A DNA stretch of 64,000 bases. It comes from Actinomycetales bacterium. GTDB taxonomy: Bacteria > Actinomycetota > Actinomycetes > Actinomycetales > Microbacteriaceae. The position numbers and the translations under genes are program-made. The stretch is taken from NCBI GenBank assembly GCA_015655415.1, contig JAATFB010000027.1, positions 1-64,000 of the forward strand, written 5' to 3'. Positions 43,261-52,953 of the stretch are shown in pieces (positions within the stretch are counted from its first letter, which is position 1; the number at the start of each line of letters is the position of its first letter). The notes under the pieces were generated by a model. That model worked only from the letters and a program-made list of their open reading frames with translations. It was not told the origin of the DNA and did no database searches.

Positions 43261-44307
43261 AACCGAGACTCCCGTGATCATCCCCGCTCGGCCAGACCCA
43301 CCATGCGTCACGTCGCCACCTTGGCGGGAGTCGGCGTCAAGACGGTGTCGAGGGTGATCAACGGCGAGCCGAACGTGTCGGCGGCGATGATAGCCCGCGT
43401 CATGGAGGCCGCGGAGAAGCTCAACTATCAGCGCGACCTGTATGCCAGGACACTCCGCCGCCGCGATCGCCAGACTCTGACGATCGGTCTGCTGATCTCC
43501 AGCGTCGCGAACCCGTTCTCGGGGTCCATGCACCGAGCGATCGAGGACGCCGCCACCGCGAGAGGGGTATCGGTGTTCGCCTCCAGCCTGGATGACGACC
43601 CCGCCCGCGAACGCAGAGCCGTCGACGCGTTCCTTCAGCGCCGTGTCGACGCCTTGATCCTCACGACCGCGGCACGAAGTCAGGGATATCTGATGGAGGA
43701 GGCCGATCGGGGAACGCCTCTCGTCTTCGTCGACCGCGAACCGATCGGCGTCGACGGGGATGCGGTGATCGCCGACAACGCCGCCGGCGCAGCCACTGCC
43801 ACCCGTCACCTCCTCGATCACGGGCATGTGAGGATCGCCTACCTCGGCGACCGTGCCGACATCCAGACCGCCCAGGAGCGACGGCGCGGCTATCTGGAAG
43901 AGCTCGGGCGTGCAGGAGTTCCTACGGCGGACCTTCCGCAGGTCGAGGATCTCCACGACGAGCGATCCAGCTACGAGGCGACGCTTCGGATCCTCGACGG
44001 CGACCACCGTCCCACCGCCATATTCAGCAGCCAGAACCTCGTGACGATCGGCGTGCTGCGGGCGCTGCGCGAAAGGGGCCTCCACCGCACGATCGCCGTC
44101 GTCGGATTCGACGACGTGCCGCTCGCCGACCTCATCGATCCCGGCCTCAGCGTGATCCAGCAGAATCCGCAGCGGATCGGCGAGCTCGCCGCCGAACGAG
44201 CCTTCGCACGGCTGGACGGCGACAACGGGCCGGCTCGAACCTACGTCGTTCCGACGGTTCTCATCCCCCGCGGCTCGGGTGAGATAGGGCCGCCGGCGCT
44301 CCGGTGA
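43246..44307 (+). CDS. LacI-family repressor of the fructan/fructose regulon
   Basis: This 353-residue repressor has a LacI helix-turn-helix (MRHVATLAGVGVKTVSRVIN, starting near residue 20) and a periplasmic-binding-like effector domain (GLLISSVANPFSGSMHRAIE, VVGFDDVPLADLIDPGLSVI). TTG 43246 is chosen because GAGGAG ends 5 nt before it; the next ATG (43303) has no ribosome site and would start at the helix itself. It is divergent from the frc-like operon. Three matching operators in the window show its likely regulon: itself, the transporter and the fructanase. The inducer is probably fructose or a derivative (inference). Confidence 0.92.
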   Translation: MTSLSNRDSRDHPRSARPTMRHVATLAGVGVKTVSRVINGEPNVSAAMIARVMEAAEKLNYQRDLYARTLRRRDRQTLTIGLLISSVANPFSGSMHRAIEDAATARGVSVFASSLDDDPARERRAVDAFLQRRVDALILTTAARSQGYLMEEADRGTPLVFVDREPIGVDGDAVIADNAAGAATATRHLLDHGHVRIAYLGDRADIQTAQERRRGYLEELGRAGVPTADLPQVEDLHDERSSYEATLRILDGDHRPTAIFSSQNLVTIGVLRALRERGLHRTIAVVGFDDVPLADLIDPGLSVIQQNPQRIGELAAERAFARLDGDNGPARTYVVPTVLIPRGSGEIGPPALR

Positions 44308-44362
44308 TCGACTGCGCGGGGAGGCTGCATCGCAGGCCCTGCGCGTTACCACTCGTCGCGCG

Positions 44363-45169
44363 TTACCAGTCCTCGGCCGGCGCCGAGACGATCGGCACGT
44401 CGACGGCATGCCAGATCGCACCGTTGTTGTAGTGTCCGCCCGCCCACGGCGACGCGATGATCGCCCGTGCGGTGACCTCGACGGGGGAGTTCGCGTCGAG
44501 CGCCTGCGCGATTCCCGAGAACAGGTCGCGGCGCAGCTGCTGCGCCACATAGCCCGCCGCGATGGTCAGGTTCTGGTAGCTGCCCAGGCCCGACCCGCCA
44601 CCGGAGCCGAGGCCGTTGTTCAGCGGATTGTTGCGCAGCCACCAGCTGTTCGGGTCGTTCTCGGAGTCCATCCACTGCAGCATCACGGTGAGGTTGTTCG
44701 GCGTCACCGGGAAGTGGCCGTCCTGCAGCACCAGCGCCGCCCAGTCGACGTTCGTCGTGCCGCCGACCGTGATCGCAGGTGAGCCGTCGGGCCGCGTGAA
44801 GCCCGCCGAGTCGAACTTCGGCAGGTCGACCTCCGACTCCGCCACCGCGGCCGGGACGTGCAGCGACTGCGTGCGCAACGAGGCGGTGTGGGCGAGTAGT
44901 TGGTGCGCGTAGACCGTGCCTGAGGGCGCGGTCGTGGCGTTCGCCGGGATGGCCACCATGGCGCTTCCGGCGAGCAGGATCGCCGCCGCCGCGGCGGCGG
45001 TCACCCGTCCCGGCGAACGCCACGGCCTCGGCGAGACAGGGTGCGCCCGGTGTGTCGCACCGGACGGCGGGGCGGAGGCGTGCACCGCCTCGCGTTCGGA
45101 GCGCCGCGTTCTGCGGGGCTTCGCTGACCACGCCTCTCGGGCGGCGCGTCGTGTGGGATAGGAAGTCAT
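44363..45169 (-). CDS. Secreted protein of unknown family, possibly lysozyme-like
   Basis: This 268-residue protein has a long basic N-terminus (about 1-50), one hydrophobic helix (VTAAAAAAILLAGSAMVAIP, about 55-75) ending in ANA and an exported domain. That domain (VMLQWMDSENDPNSWWLRNN, YVAQQLRRDLFSGIAQALDA, ARAIIASPWAGGHYNNGAIW) is all-helical and looks like lysozyme or transglycosylase-type proteins seen with actinobacterial cell-wall enzymes, but I cannot identify the catalytic residue. ATG 45169 has GGAG 4 nt upstream. It lies alone between the LacI gene and the HAD phosphatase. The stop is followed by a second copy of its last 11-13 bp (GTTACCA repeat). Confidence 0.65.
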   Translation of the reverse strand: MTSYPTRRAAREAWSAKPRRTRRSEREAVHASAPPSGATHRAHPVSPRPWRSPGRVTAAAAAAILLAGSAMVAIPANATTAPSGTVYAHQLLAHTASLRTQSLHVPAAVAESEVDLPKFDSAGFTRPDGSPAITVGGTTNVDWAALVLQDGHFPVTPNNLTVMLQWMDSENDPNSWWLRNNPLNNGLGSGGGSGLGSYQNLTIAAGYVAQQLRRDLFSGIAQALDANSPVEVTARAIIASPWAGGHYNNGAIWHAVDVPIVSAPAEDW

Positions 45170-45282
45170 ACTCCGGGGATTCCGCGAGGCCGGCATCCTG
45201 CCTGCCATCGCGTCGGTAGAAGATGTGCGGGGCGGTCCGGGCACCCGCCGCCGCGGGACACCCAGGCACCGAGGGTAACAAA

Positions 45283-45298
45283 CCCCCCTGGAGGGGGG
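45283..45298 (-). terminator. Rho-independent terminator after the serS-HAD operon
   Basis: On the reverse strand a CCCCCC-TCCA-GGGGGG hairpin (extended by GG on the 5' side) is followed by TTTGTT. It lies 115 bp past the HAD stop and before the next gene, so it ends the serS operon. Confidence 0.7.
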
Positions 45299-45412
45299 CC
45301 AGGCGCGTGACGGCGGACGGCGGCGGCCGAGTCCCGCGCGGCCCTTCGCCCGCGGCCCCGACCGCGTGATTCAGCCAGCCTGACTCAGCCGGCCTGATTC
45401 AGCCGACGCAAC

Positions 45413-46255
45413 TCAACCCGTGGCCGCGACGACCGACAGCAGCACGTCGGCCACGCCGTCGTCGTCGACCGACCCGGTCACCTCGCCGGCGGCGGCCTTC
45501 ACTTCGTCGGGCGCCTGGCCCATGGCGACGGCGCGTCCCCCGCTGTCGAGCGCGAGCTGGAACATCTCGACGTCGTTGCGCCCGTCGCCGACCACCAGCA
45601 GAGAACTCTCCGGAATGCCCAGCCAGGCCCGCACCCGCGCCAGCGCCGACCCCTTCGACACCCCCTGCGGCGCGATGTCGAGCCAGGCCGCCCAGCCGAC
45701 GGAATACGTGACCCGATGCAGACCCATGCTCTCGACGATCCCGAGGAACTCCTCCGCATCGTGCGAGGGCGACACCACCACCACGCGGCTGGCCGGTTCC
45801 CGCCCCAGCTGGTCGAAGGGCACCGGCTCCCTGTCGCCGAGCTCCCACCCCGAGGCGTCCATCCCCTGCGTGTAGTGCCTGGCCCCGTCGGCATCCTCGA
45901 CCATGAAGCTGCCCTCGGGCAGGTACGGCCGGATGCGTTCCAGCACGGGGCGGGCGTCGAAGGTCTCGACGAACGCGCGCCGGTACCCGTTCTTCCTGCG
46001 CTGCATGATCACCGCGCCGTTCGAGCACACCACGAAGCGGGGCCGCAGCCGCAGCATAGGCAGCAGATCCCGCACGGTCTCCCAGCTGCGCCCGGTCGCC
46101 AGCGTGACCTCGTGACCGGCCCCCACGGCACGGGCCATGGCATCCTTGACCGCACCGGAGGCCGTGCCGTCCTCGTGCAGCAGCGTGCCGTCGATGTCGA
46201 GGGCGATGAGCAGACGGCCGGACGTCCCGGCACGTGGGGGCCGCGCCGCGCTCAC
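45413..46255 (-). CDS. HAD-family (Cof-type) phosphatase
   Basis: This 280-residue cytoplasmic HAD hydrolase of the Cof/IIB subfamily has the nucleophile motif [13 protein letters not shown] (Asp20, Asp22), motif [10 protein letters not shown], Lys in GVSKGSAL and the acidic motif [11 protein letters not shown]. It removes phosphate from sugar phosphates or cofactors; the substrate is not predictable. GTG 46255 overlaps the serS stop (GTGA), so it is translationally coupled. The pairing of serS with a Cof-type phosphatase is common in related actinobacteria. Confidence 0.9.
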   Translation of the reverse strand: MSAARPPRAGTSGRLLIALDIDGTLLHEDGTASGAVKDAMARAVGAGHEVTLATGRSWETVRDLLPMLRLRPRFVVCSNGAVIMQRRKNGYRRAFVETFDARPVLERIRPYLPEGSFMVEDADGARHYTQGMDASGWELGDREPVPFDQLGREPASRVVVVSPSHDAEEFLGIVESMGLHRVTYSVGWAAWLDIAPQGVSKGSALARVRAWLGIPESSLLVVGDGRNDVEMFQLALDSGGRAVAMGQAPDEVKAAAGEVTGSVDDDGVADVLLSVVAATG

Positions 46256-47520
46256 GGCGTGACCGGCCGCAGCACCTCGAGGCCGCCGAGATGGCCGCGC
46301 AGCGCCTCCGGGACGAACACCGATCCGTCCGCCTGCTGGTGGGTCTCGAGCAGTGCGACGATCCACCTGGTGGTGGCCAGCGTCCCGTTGAGCGTGGCGA
46401 CGGGAGCGGTCCTGCCACCCTCGGCGCGATACCTGATCCGCAGCCGGCGCGCCTGGAACGTCGTGCAGTTGGAGGTCGACGTCAGCTCGCGGTAGCGGCC
46501 CTGCGTCGGCACCCACGCCTCGACGTCGTACTTGCGCGCCGCGCTGGATCCGAGATCGCCCGCAGCGGTGTCGATCACGCGGTATGCCAGTCCCAGGGAC
46601 TGCAGCATCTCCTCCTGCCAGCCGAGCAGACGAAGGTGCTCCGTCTCGGCGTCCTGCGGCTCGATGTAGACGAACATCTCGAGCTTGTTGAACTGGTGCA
46701 CCCGGATGATCCCGCGCGTGTCCCTGCCGCCGCTGCCGGCCTCCCGCCGGTAGCAGGTCGACCAGCCGGCATAGCGCAGCGGGCCGCCGGAGAGGTCGAT
46801 GATCTCGTCGGAGTGGTATCCGGCGAGCGCGACCTCGCTCGTGCCGGTCAGGTAGAGGTCGTCCGTTCCGAGTCGGTAGACCTCGTCGGCGTGGGCGCCG
46901 AGGAATCCGGTGCCCTGCATGATCTCGGGCCTCACCAGTGTCGGCGTGATCATCGGCGTGAACCCGTTCGCCAGCGCCCGGTCCAGCGCATAGCTCATCA
47001 GCGCGAGCTCGAGCCGGGCACCCACGCCCTTCAGGAAGTAGAAGCGAGCACCGCTCACCTTGGCGCCGCGAGCCATGTCGATGGCGTCCAGCCTCTCGCC
47101 GAGCTCGAGGTGGTCGAGCGGCTCGAAGTCGAATCGGGGGATAGCGCCCACCTCGCGCAACGTCACGAAGTCGTCCTCACCACCTGCGGGCACGCCATCG
47201 ACGATCACATTGCCGATGCGGCGCACCGCCTCGTCGAACCGCTCCTCCGCTGCGGATGCCCGCGCCTGAGCCTGCCTCACGCGCTCGGCGAGCTGCTGCG
47301 CCTGAGCGACGAGCGCCTTCTTCTCCTCCTTCGGAGCGGACGCCACGCGCTTGCCGAGCACGTTCTGCTCGGCGCGAAGGGACTCGAACTCGGTGATCGC
47401 CGCGCGACGCTCCGCATCGGCCGCGAGTGCGGCGTCCACCGTCTCGGGGGACTCCCCGCGGGCCTCCTGTGAACGCCTGACGAGGTCCGGGTTCTCACGC
47501 AGAAGCACGGGATCGATCAC
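46252..47520 (-). CDS. serS: Seryl-tRNA synthetase
   Basis: This 422-residue class II synthetase charges tRNA-Ser with serine. The N-terminal coiled-coil arm that grips the long variable arm is present (about 25-100, [20 protein letters not shown]). The active site has [17 protein letters not shown], motif 2 in [20 protein letters not shown] and motif 3 around [20 protein letters not shown]. The length is normal. It is followed directly by the HAD phosphatase gene and diverges from the diacylglycerol kinase gene across a repeat-rich spacer. Confidence 0.97.
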   Translation of the reverse strand: MIDPVLLRENPDLVRRSQEARGESPETVDAALAADAERRAAITEFESLRAEQNVLGKRVASAPKEEKKALVAQAQQLAERVRQAQARASAAEERFDEAVRRIGNVIVDGVPAGGEDDFVTLREVGAIPRFDFEPLDHLELGERLDAIDMARGAKVSGARFYFLKGVGARLELALMSYALDRALANGFTPMITPTLVRPEIMQGTGFLGAHADEVYRLGTDDLYLTGTSEVALAGYHSDEIIDLSGGPLRYAGWSTCYRREAGSGGRDTRGIIRVHQFNKLEMFVYIEPQDAETEHLRLLGWQEEMLQSLGLAYRVIDTAAGDLGSSAARKYDVEAWVPTQGRYRELTSTSNCTTFQARRLRIRYRAEGGRTAPVATLNGTLATTRWIVALLETHQQADGSVFVPEALRGHLGGLEVLRPVTP

Positions 47521-47918
47521 CGCTCAAGTCTATGGGCGCCCCTCCCCCTGCCGCCCCCTCCCCTCTTCACCCTCCCCTTCCCTTCCTCTCTCCCGCCCGA
47601 CTCCCCGGCCCGACTCCCGACGCAACTCCCCCACCCGAGAAGCCAGTACACGCTGCTGAGGCCCGAGGATGAACGCACTTTGTGGCTTCTGAGCTGGCGG
47701 AGCCACCCGGGGGAGCCACCCGAGAAGGCGGAGCCACCCGAGAAGGCGAAGCCGCTCGAGAAGGCGGAGCCACCCGAGAAGGCGAAGCCGCCGAGAAGCC
47801 AGTACACGCTGCTCAGTCCCAGGGATAAACACACTTTGTGGCTTCTGGGCTGGCGGAGCCACCCGGGGGAGCCACCCGGCGGAGCCGCCCGCGGGAGCCA
47901 CTGAGTACCGTTGTAACG
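47521..47918. repeat. Repeat-filled spacer: two 53-bp elements and 18-bp tandem units
   Basis: There is no gene here. Two 53-bp elements (47638-47690 and 47794-47846) share AGAAGCCA at one end and its inverse TGGCTTCT at the other, and differ at about eight internal positions. They are 156 bp apart, and each is followed by the same run (GGCGGAGCCACCCGGGGGAG). Between them about five 18-bp units like 'GGCGGAGCCACCCGAGAA' repeat. Bases 47525-47636 are C/T-rich low complexity. A third 53-bp element is at 51968-52020. Confidence 0.85.
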
Positions 47919-48968
47919 ATGAGCGACCCGGCCGCACCCGCATCCGACACGATCCCGGATGCCGCGGATGCCGCACGCCCGCGACGCGTCACCATCGTGT
48001 ACAACCCCACCAAGCGCCACACGAAGGCGCTGCGCAGGGCGGTGCTGGCCGGCCTCGCCGAGGCTCAGGAGCTCGCCTCCCGATCGAATACGGCGGGGTG
48101 GGCGCAACCGGCGTGGCTGCCGACCACCGTGGACGACCCGGGCATCGGCCTGGCCCGGCGGGCGCTCGAGGACGGCGCAGACCTCGTGATAGCGGCGGGC
48201 GGCGACGGCACGGTGCGCGCCGTCGCGGCAGGCTTGCGTGGCAGCGGCGTAGCCATGGGCATCGTGCCGCTCGGCACCGGCAACCTGCTGGCCCGCAACC
48301 TGGGGCTGCCGCTGTCGGACCCCATGGCAGCGGTGCGCATCGCCCTGTCGGGCTCCGACCGGGCCGTCGACGTGGGCGTCGCCGAGCTGACCCGGGAGGA
48401 CGGGACGTCCAGCGACCACGTCTTCATGGTCATGGCGGGGATCGGCATCGACGCGGCGATGTTCGCGAAGACCAACCCGCAGCTGAAGGAGAAGGTGGGA
48501 TGGCTGGCCTACGTCGACGGCGGCCTGAGGTCGCTGGGCACGAAGAAGCTGCACATCCACTACCGGCTCCCGGGGCATCCGGCGCACTCGGCGTACGTCA
48601 GCACGATCCTCGTCGGCAACTGCGGCGCGCTCCCCGGCAACATGGAGCTGATGCCGGATGCCCGCCTGGACGACGGCGAGCTCGACATCGCGCTGCTGCA
48701 GCCGCGCACCGTCTTCGGATGGCTCGCGATCTGGCGCAAGGTGACCTGGGAGAACAGGGTCCTGCGGCGCAGCGCCTTCGGGCGCAGGATCATCCGCTTC
48801 ACCGGGTCGGACAAGGCCAGGATGCTCTCCTATCTGCGCGGACCGTCCGTGCACGTCGAGGTGGAGGGCACCGAACCCGTGGAGTTGGACGGAGACGGCT
48901 TCGGAGAGGTGGTCGACGCGCACTTCTGGGCGGATCCGCGTTCCCTTCTCGTGCGCGTCACCGCCTGA
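47919..48968 (+). CDS. Diacylglycerol kinase / lipid kinase family protein
   Basis: This 349-residue kinase has the DAGK catalytic domain: VTIVYNPTKRHTKALRRAVL at the start, the nucleotide-binding LVIAAGGDGTVRAVAAGL and GIVPLGTGNLLARNLGLPL. The C-terminal NAD-kinase-like beta-sandwich follows (GNCGALPGNMELMPDARLDD, GELDIALLQPR). It would phosphorylate diacylglycerol or a related lipid at the membrane. ATG 47919 is chosen because the upstream open frame runs through the repeat region. It converges with pheA. Confidence 0.92.
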   Translation: MSDPAAPASDTIPDAADAARPRRVTIVYNPTKRHTKALRRAVLAGLAEAQELASRSNTAGWAQPAWLPTTVDDPGIGLARRALEDGADLVIAAGGDGTVRAVAAGLRGSGVAMGIVPLGTGNLLARNLGLPLSDPMAAVRIALSGSDRAVDVGVAELTREDGTSSDHVFMVMAGIGIDAAMFAKTNPQLKEKVGWLAYVDGGLRSLGTKKLHIHYRLPGHPAHSAYVSTILVGNCGALPGNMELMPDARLDDGELDIALLQPRTVFGWLAIWRKVTWENRVLRRSAFGRRIIRFTGSDKARMLSYLRGPSVHVEVEGTEPVELDGDGFGEVVDAHFWADPRSLLVRVTA

Positions 48969-48996
48969 GCCGACCGCCCCATCGCCCGGGAGGCGC

Positions 48997-49995
48997 TCAC
49001 GCGCCGGGCTCGCCGCCGATCAGCCCGCGCAGCCAGTCCCGGGCCTCGATGAAGACGCCGTCGGCGTAGCGGGAGTCGAACTCGACCGCGGCACCGTCGG
49101 CGCGCGGGTACGAGCCCAGGAACACGATGTTCGGGCTGAACCGGAACAGGCCGAGCAGGGCATCCGCCACGCGTTCGTCGGCCACGTGGCCGTCGGCGTC
49201 GATGATGAACCGGTACCGGCCGAGCTCGTCGCCGATGGGACGCGACTCGATGAGGCTGAGGTTGACGCCGCGGGTGGAGAACTGCTCGAGCATCTCGACG
49301 AGCGTGCCGGAGCGATCGGACGGCAGCTCGACGATCAGGCTCGTCTTGTCGGCGCCGGTGGGCTCGGGGATGCGCCGCGTGCGACTGACCAGCGCGAACC
49401 GCGTCACGGCGTTCGGGTTGTCGATCACGTTTTCGGCCAGCAGCGCCAGGTCGTGGTGGTCGACGATCGCCGGAGGGGCGATCGCGGCATCCGCTGGGCT
49501 CGTCGTCCTGCCGGCCGCGTCGGTCTCCAGCAGCGACAGCGCCGCGCTCACGTTGCTCGACGCCGGAACGTAGTCGTGGGAGGGCAGGTGGGCCCCCAGC
49601 CAGGCCTTGCACTGCGCGTACGCCACCGGATGCGCCGCGACGGTCTTGACGTCTGCGAGCGTGGTGCCGGGCCGCGCCACCAGCACGAAGCCCACCGGCA
49701 CCAGGTACTCCCCCACGATGCGAAGGCCCGGGACCGTCGCCAACGCGTCCTGCGTCGCCGAGACGCCGCCCTCGATCGAGTTCTCGATCGCGATCATCGC
49801 GGCGACGCTGCGACCCGCCACCACGTCGTCGAGCGCCTCGCCCACGTTGTTCACGGCACGCCACGGCTTGCCCCGCGCCTCCGGCACCTGAGCCAACGCG
49901 GCCTCGGTGAACGTGCCGGAGGGTCCCAGGAAGCTGTACGCCTCGGCGGACTCGACCGGGGTCGCTGAAGGCTTCTCGACGCTGGGGTCCGACAT
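48997..49995 (-). CDS. pheA: Prephenate dehydratase
   Basis: This 332-residue enzyme converts prephenate to phenylpyruvate in phenylalanine synthesis. The dehydratase domain starts with YSFLGPSGTFTEAALAQV and has IAIENSIEGGVSATQDAL and the catalytic Thr in NPNAVTRFALVS. The C-terminal ACT domain (TSLIVELPSDRSGTLVEMLE, LSLIESRPIGDELGRYRF), with the ESRP motif, binds Phe for feedback inhibition. It is a monofunctional form of slightly long length because of an N-terminal lead and a 40-residue tail. Confidence 0.96.
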   Translation of the reverse strand: MSDPSVEKPSATPVESAEAYSFLGPSGTFTEAALAQVPEARGKPWRAVNNVGEALDDVVAGRSVAAMIAIENSIEGGVSATQDALATVPGLRIVGEYLVPVGFVLVARPGTTLADVKTVAAHPVAYAQCKAWLGAHLPSHDYVPASSNVSAALSLLETDAAGRTTSPADAAIAPPAIVDHHDLALLAENVIDNPNAVTRFALVSRTRRIPEPTGADKTSLIVELPSDRSGTLVEMLEQFSTRGVNLSLIESRPIGDELGRYRFIIDADGHVADERVADALLGLFRFSPNIVFLGSYPRADGAAVEFDSRYADGVFIEARDWLRGLIGGEPGA

Positions 49996-50222
49996 GATGG
50001 CAGCCTATCCGTCCGGGTCGGACCGGCCGCGATCGCGGGCCCGGGCTCCTCGAAGGCCCGAAGCGCCGGCCCGGGCTCGCCGCCGCGCGAGCAGCCGGGC
50101 CCGCCGCAGCGTGAGAGCAGCCGGGTGCACCGCCACGCGAGAGCAGGAGTCGCGCCAGGTCGGCTGTTCCCGCGGCATCCCGCGGCTGCGAGCGGATGCG
50201 AGCGGGTGCGAGACTGGAGCGC

Positions 50223-51842
50223 ATGACCGATCGCGCGGGCACCCCGGCCACTCCTGAAGACCTGATCGACGTCGAGGCCCTCGTGCGGGCCTACTACGAC
50301 AAGAGGCCGGATGTCTCGGTGCCGGAGCAGCGCGTCGTGTTCGGGACCAGCGGCCACCGCGGCAGCGCCTTCGACACGGCGTTCAACGACGACCACATCG
50401 CGGCGATCACGCAGGCCATCGTCGAGTACCGGCGGTCACAGGGCACCTCCGGCCCGCTGTTCATCGGCGCCGACACCCATGCGCTCAGCATGCCCGCCCA
50501 GACGACGGCCCTCGAGGTGCTGGTGGCGAACGGTGTGGACGTGCTCACGGACGCGTACGACGACTACACCCCGACGCCCGCAGTGAGTCACGCGATCATC
50601 GCGTACAACCACGCCCATCCGGAAGGGCCGAAGGCGGACGGCATCGTCGTGACCCCGAGCCACAACCCGCCGCGCGACGGCGGCTTCAAGTACAACCCGC
50701 CGCACGGCGGCCCCGCCGACACGGATGCGACGGGCTGGATCGCGAACCGCGCCAACGAGCTCATCGCCGACGGCCTGCGTGACGTGAACCGCGCCGAGCC
50801 CAGCGGCGTCGCGACCTATGACTTTCGCGAGCGCTACGTCGACGACCTGCGCAACGTCATCGACGTCGACGCCATCAGGAGGGCCGGCGTGCGCATCGGG
50901 GCCGACCCGCTCGGCGGGGCGAGCGCGCACTACTGGTCGCTGATCGGCGAGAGGTACGGGCTCGACCTCACGGTCGTGAATCCGACGATCGACCCGCAGT
51001 GGGGCTTCATGACGCTGGACTGGGACGGCAAGATCCGCATGGACCCGTCGAGCCCCTCGGCCATGGCGTCCGTGCTGAGGCGCAAGGACGACTACGACGT
51101 GCTCACCGGAAACGACGCGGATGCCGACCGGCACGGCATCGTCACCCCCGACGGCGGCCTGATGAACCCGAACCACTACCTGGCCGCCGCCATCCGGTAC
51201 CTCTACACGCATCGGCCGGACTGGCGCCAGGATGCCGCAATCGGCAAGACCCTCGTGTCGTCCTCGATCATCGACCGGGTCGCAGGGGCGCTCGGCCGCA
51301 GGCTGTGGGAGGTGCCCGTCGGCTTCAAGTGGTTCGTGCCCGGGCTCATCGACGGATCTGTCGCGTTCGGCGGCGAGGAGAGCGCCGGCGCGTCGTTCCT
51401 CCGGCTGGACGGCACGGCGTGGACGACCGACAAGGACGGCATCCTGCTCGCTCTGCTCGCCGCGGAGATCATCGCCGTCACCGGCACGAGCCCGTCGCAG
51501 CTCTACCGGGAGCTCACCGACCAGTTCGGCGACCCGGTGTACCAGAGGGTGGATGCCGCCGCATCCAAGGAGCAGAAGGCGAAGCTGGCGAGGCTGGACG
51601 GCGACGCGATCGAGGCGACCGAGCTCGCCGGCGAGAGGATCACCGCCAAGCTCTCGAGCGCGCCGGGCAACGACGCGCCCATCGGCGGCGTCAAGGTGAT
51701 CACGGACGATGCGTGGTTCGCGGCGCGTCCCAGCGGCACCGAGGATGTCTACAAGATCTACGCGGAGTCGTTCCTCGGCGCCGACCACCTGAAGCAGGTG
51801 CAGTCCGAGGCGAAGCGGATCGTCGACGCAGCGATCGCGTAG
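50223..51842 (+). CDS. pgm: Phosphoglucomutase (alpha-D-glucose-1,6-phosphomutase)
   Basis: This 539-residue mutase interconverts glucose-1-phosphate and glucose-6-phosphate. The phosphoserine loop is [13 protein letters not shown] (Ser146), the metal loop [13 protein letters not shown], the sugar loop [11 protein letters not shown] and the phosphate loop [12 protein letters not shown]. All four functional loops are intact and the length matches the bacterial Pgm type. ATG 50223 is used; nine upstream codons of open frame have no ribosome site. It is transcribed alone. Confidence 0.96.
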   Translation: MTDRAGTPATPEDLIDVEALVRAYYDKRPDVSVPEQRVVFGTSGHRGSAFDTAFNDDHIAAITQAIVEYRRSQGTSGPLFIGADTHALSMPAQTTALEVLVANGVDVLTDAYDDYTPTPAVSHAIIAYNHAHPEGPKADGIVVTPSHNPPRDGGFKYNPPHGGPADTDATGWIANRANELIADGLRDVNRAEPSGVATYDFRERYVDDLRNVIDVDAIRRAGVRIGADPLGGASAHYWSLIGERYGLDLTVVNPTIDPQWGFMTLDWDGKIRMDPSSPSAMASVLRRKDDYDVLTGNDADADRHGIVTPDGGLMNPNHYLAAAIRYLYTHRPDWRQDAAIGKTLVSSSIIDRVAGALGRRLWEVPVGFKWFVPGLIDGSVAFGGEESAGASFLRLDGTAWTTDKDGILLALLAAEIIAVTGTSPSQLYRELTDQFGDPVYQRVDAAASKEQKAKLARLDGDAIEATELAGERITAKLSSAPGNDAPIGGVKVITDDAWFAARPSGTEDVYKIYAESFLGADHLKQVQSEAKRIVDAAIA

Positions 51843-52091
51843 CACCGCAGCTGGCAGTCCTCGGCCCTGGCCCCTGCCCCTGGCCCCCCTAGCCCTGGTC
51901 CGTTTCCCCGGCCCCGGTCCCCTAACCCTGGTCCGTGCCCCTGGCCCCGGCCCCAGGCCCAGGCCCCAGAAGCCAGAACGTGCACTCAACAGCGCTCGAT
52001 ACCAGCAGATTGTGGCTTCTCGCCCGAATGCCGCCGGCAGGAGGGGCCGGCAGGAGGGGGCGAACGGGGGAGAGTGGAGCTGGCCGAGGGC
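51843..52091. repeat. Low-complexity tract and third 53-bp AGAAGCCA element
   Basis: Bases 51856-51966 are a degenerate run of 'GGCCCCTG'-like units. The 53-bp element at 51968-52020 has the same AGAAGCCA / TGGCTTCT ends, exact length and internal positions (GCCAG.AC..GC; TTGTGG) as the two copies near 47.7 kb, but a more diverged middle. It lies between pgm and the convergent amidase gene. Confidence 0.82.
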
Positions 52092-52733
52092 TCAGGACTT
52101 CGGCGTGGGCGAGGAGGTCGCCGGCAGCGCGATGTGCCAGAAATGCCCGGTCGCGTGCGGATACTCCTTGTCGAGCACATAGTCCAGGTCGCGGTACTTC
52201 GTGTCCTTGTTGTGCCCGGCCATCCTGATGTCGACGTGCTTCTTGCCGTCGCGGGTGGTGTCGGTCACCCTGCTCACGATCTCCACGTGGTCGTACGAGC
52301 CGTCGTCGTCCCAGTCGAACACGACGACGTCACCGACCGCGATCCTCGAGCGCTTGTCGAACGCATACTCGGTGAGTCCGAGGCTCTTCGCGTTCGAGGC
52401 GAAGTACGCGTCCATCGCAGGCACATAGCCCCACGCGGGACTCCAGTCCGCGGCGGCGTCGTGGTTGTACCACTGGTCGTTCATCTTCCAGCCGCGGGCG
52501 ATCAGGGTCTGGCTGACGAAGTTGGCGCAGTCTCCGCCCACGGGGTTGAGGTCGCCGTACACCTTGGTGTTGTAGTGGTTCCAGTGCGCCATGGCGTAGT
52601 CGTACTGCCTCTGGATCGGTGCGGGCAGCGGGGCGGGACCGGACGAGCATCCGGCCAGCGCCAGGGCGGCGAGCGCCGAGAACGCGGATGCCGCGCGCCA
52701 CCACCTGCTGCGCGCGCGCTTGGATCTTCTCAT
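52092..52733 (-). CDS. Amidase_6-domain lipoprotein (NlpC-like cysteine amidase)
   Basis: This 213-residue lipoprotein has a lipobox LALAGC (Cys29). Its exported domain matches the putative amidase domain Amidase_6: QRQYDYAMAHWNHYNTKVYG, catalytic Cys69 in GGDCANFVSQTLIARGW and His in YDHVEIVSRV, with GHFWHIALP near the end. It probably cleaves an amide bond in peptidoglycan or peptides at the cell surface. A close paralogue is encoded at 54545-55483 on the other side of the L,D-transpeptidase gene. Confidence 0.87.
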   Translation of the reverse strand: MRRSKRARSRWWRAASAFSALAALALAGCSSGPAPLPAPIQRQYDYAMAHWNHYNTKVYGDLNPVGGDCANFVSQTLIARGWKMNDQWYNHDAAADWSPAWGYVPAMDAYFASNAKSLGLTEYAFDKRSRIAVGDVVVFDWDDDGSYDHVEIVSRVTDTTRDGKKHVDIRMAGHNKDTKYRDLDYVLDKEYPHATGHFWHIALPATSSPTPKS

Positions 52734-52892
52734 CCGATCGACACTACCGACGGCATCCTGTGGGCCTGCCGGACCCGCCCGGCTCCAAGGCAACGCCAAG
52801 GCTCCCGGCTCCTCGAGCGGACGAGGTGGGCGGGGCGCACCCGCCATGGTGCGCGGGAGCGCCGCACGGGAGCCCCGTTGGCGGAACGAGCC

Positions 52893-52922
52893 GCGAAATT
52901 ATATCCTCAGTAGACGTTTCGC
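52893..52922. promoter_or_regulatory. Inverted repeat upstream of the L,D-transpeptidase gene
   Basis: GCGAAA (52893-52898) and TTTCGC (52917-52922) flank an unusually A/T-rich 18-bp stretch (TTATATCC inside) in the spacer between the divergent amidase and transpeptidase genes. It could be an operator around a -10 element; no clear -35 is seen. Confidence 0.4.
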
Positions 52923-52953
52923 ACAGTGGGGGAAACGGGCGAACGGGGATGAC

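Noticed and set aside
47521-52020. The 53-bp elements as a CRISPR array
   Set aside because: Copies are not regularly spaced with unique spacers, the internal sequence rather than the ends varies, and there are no cas genes.
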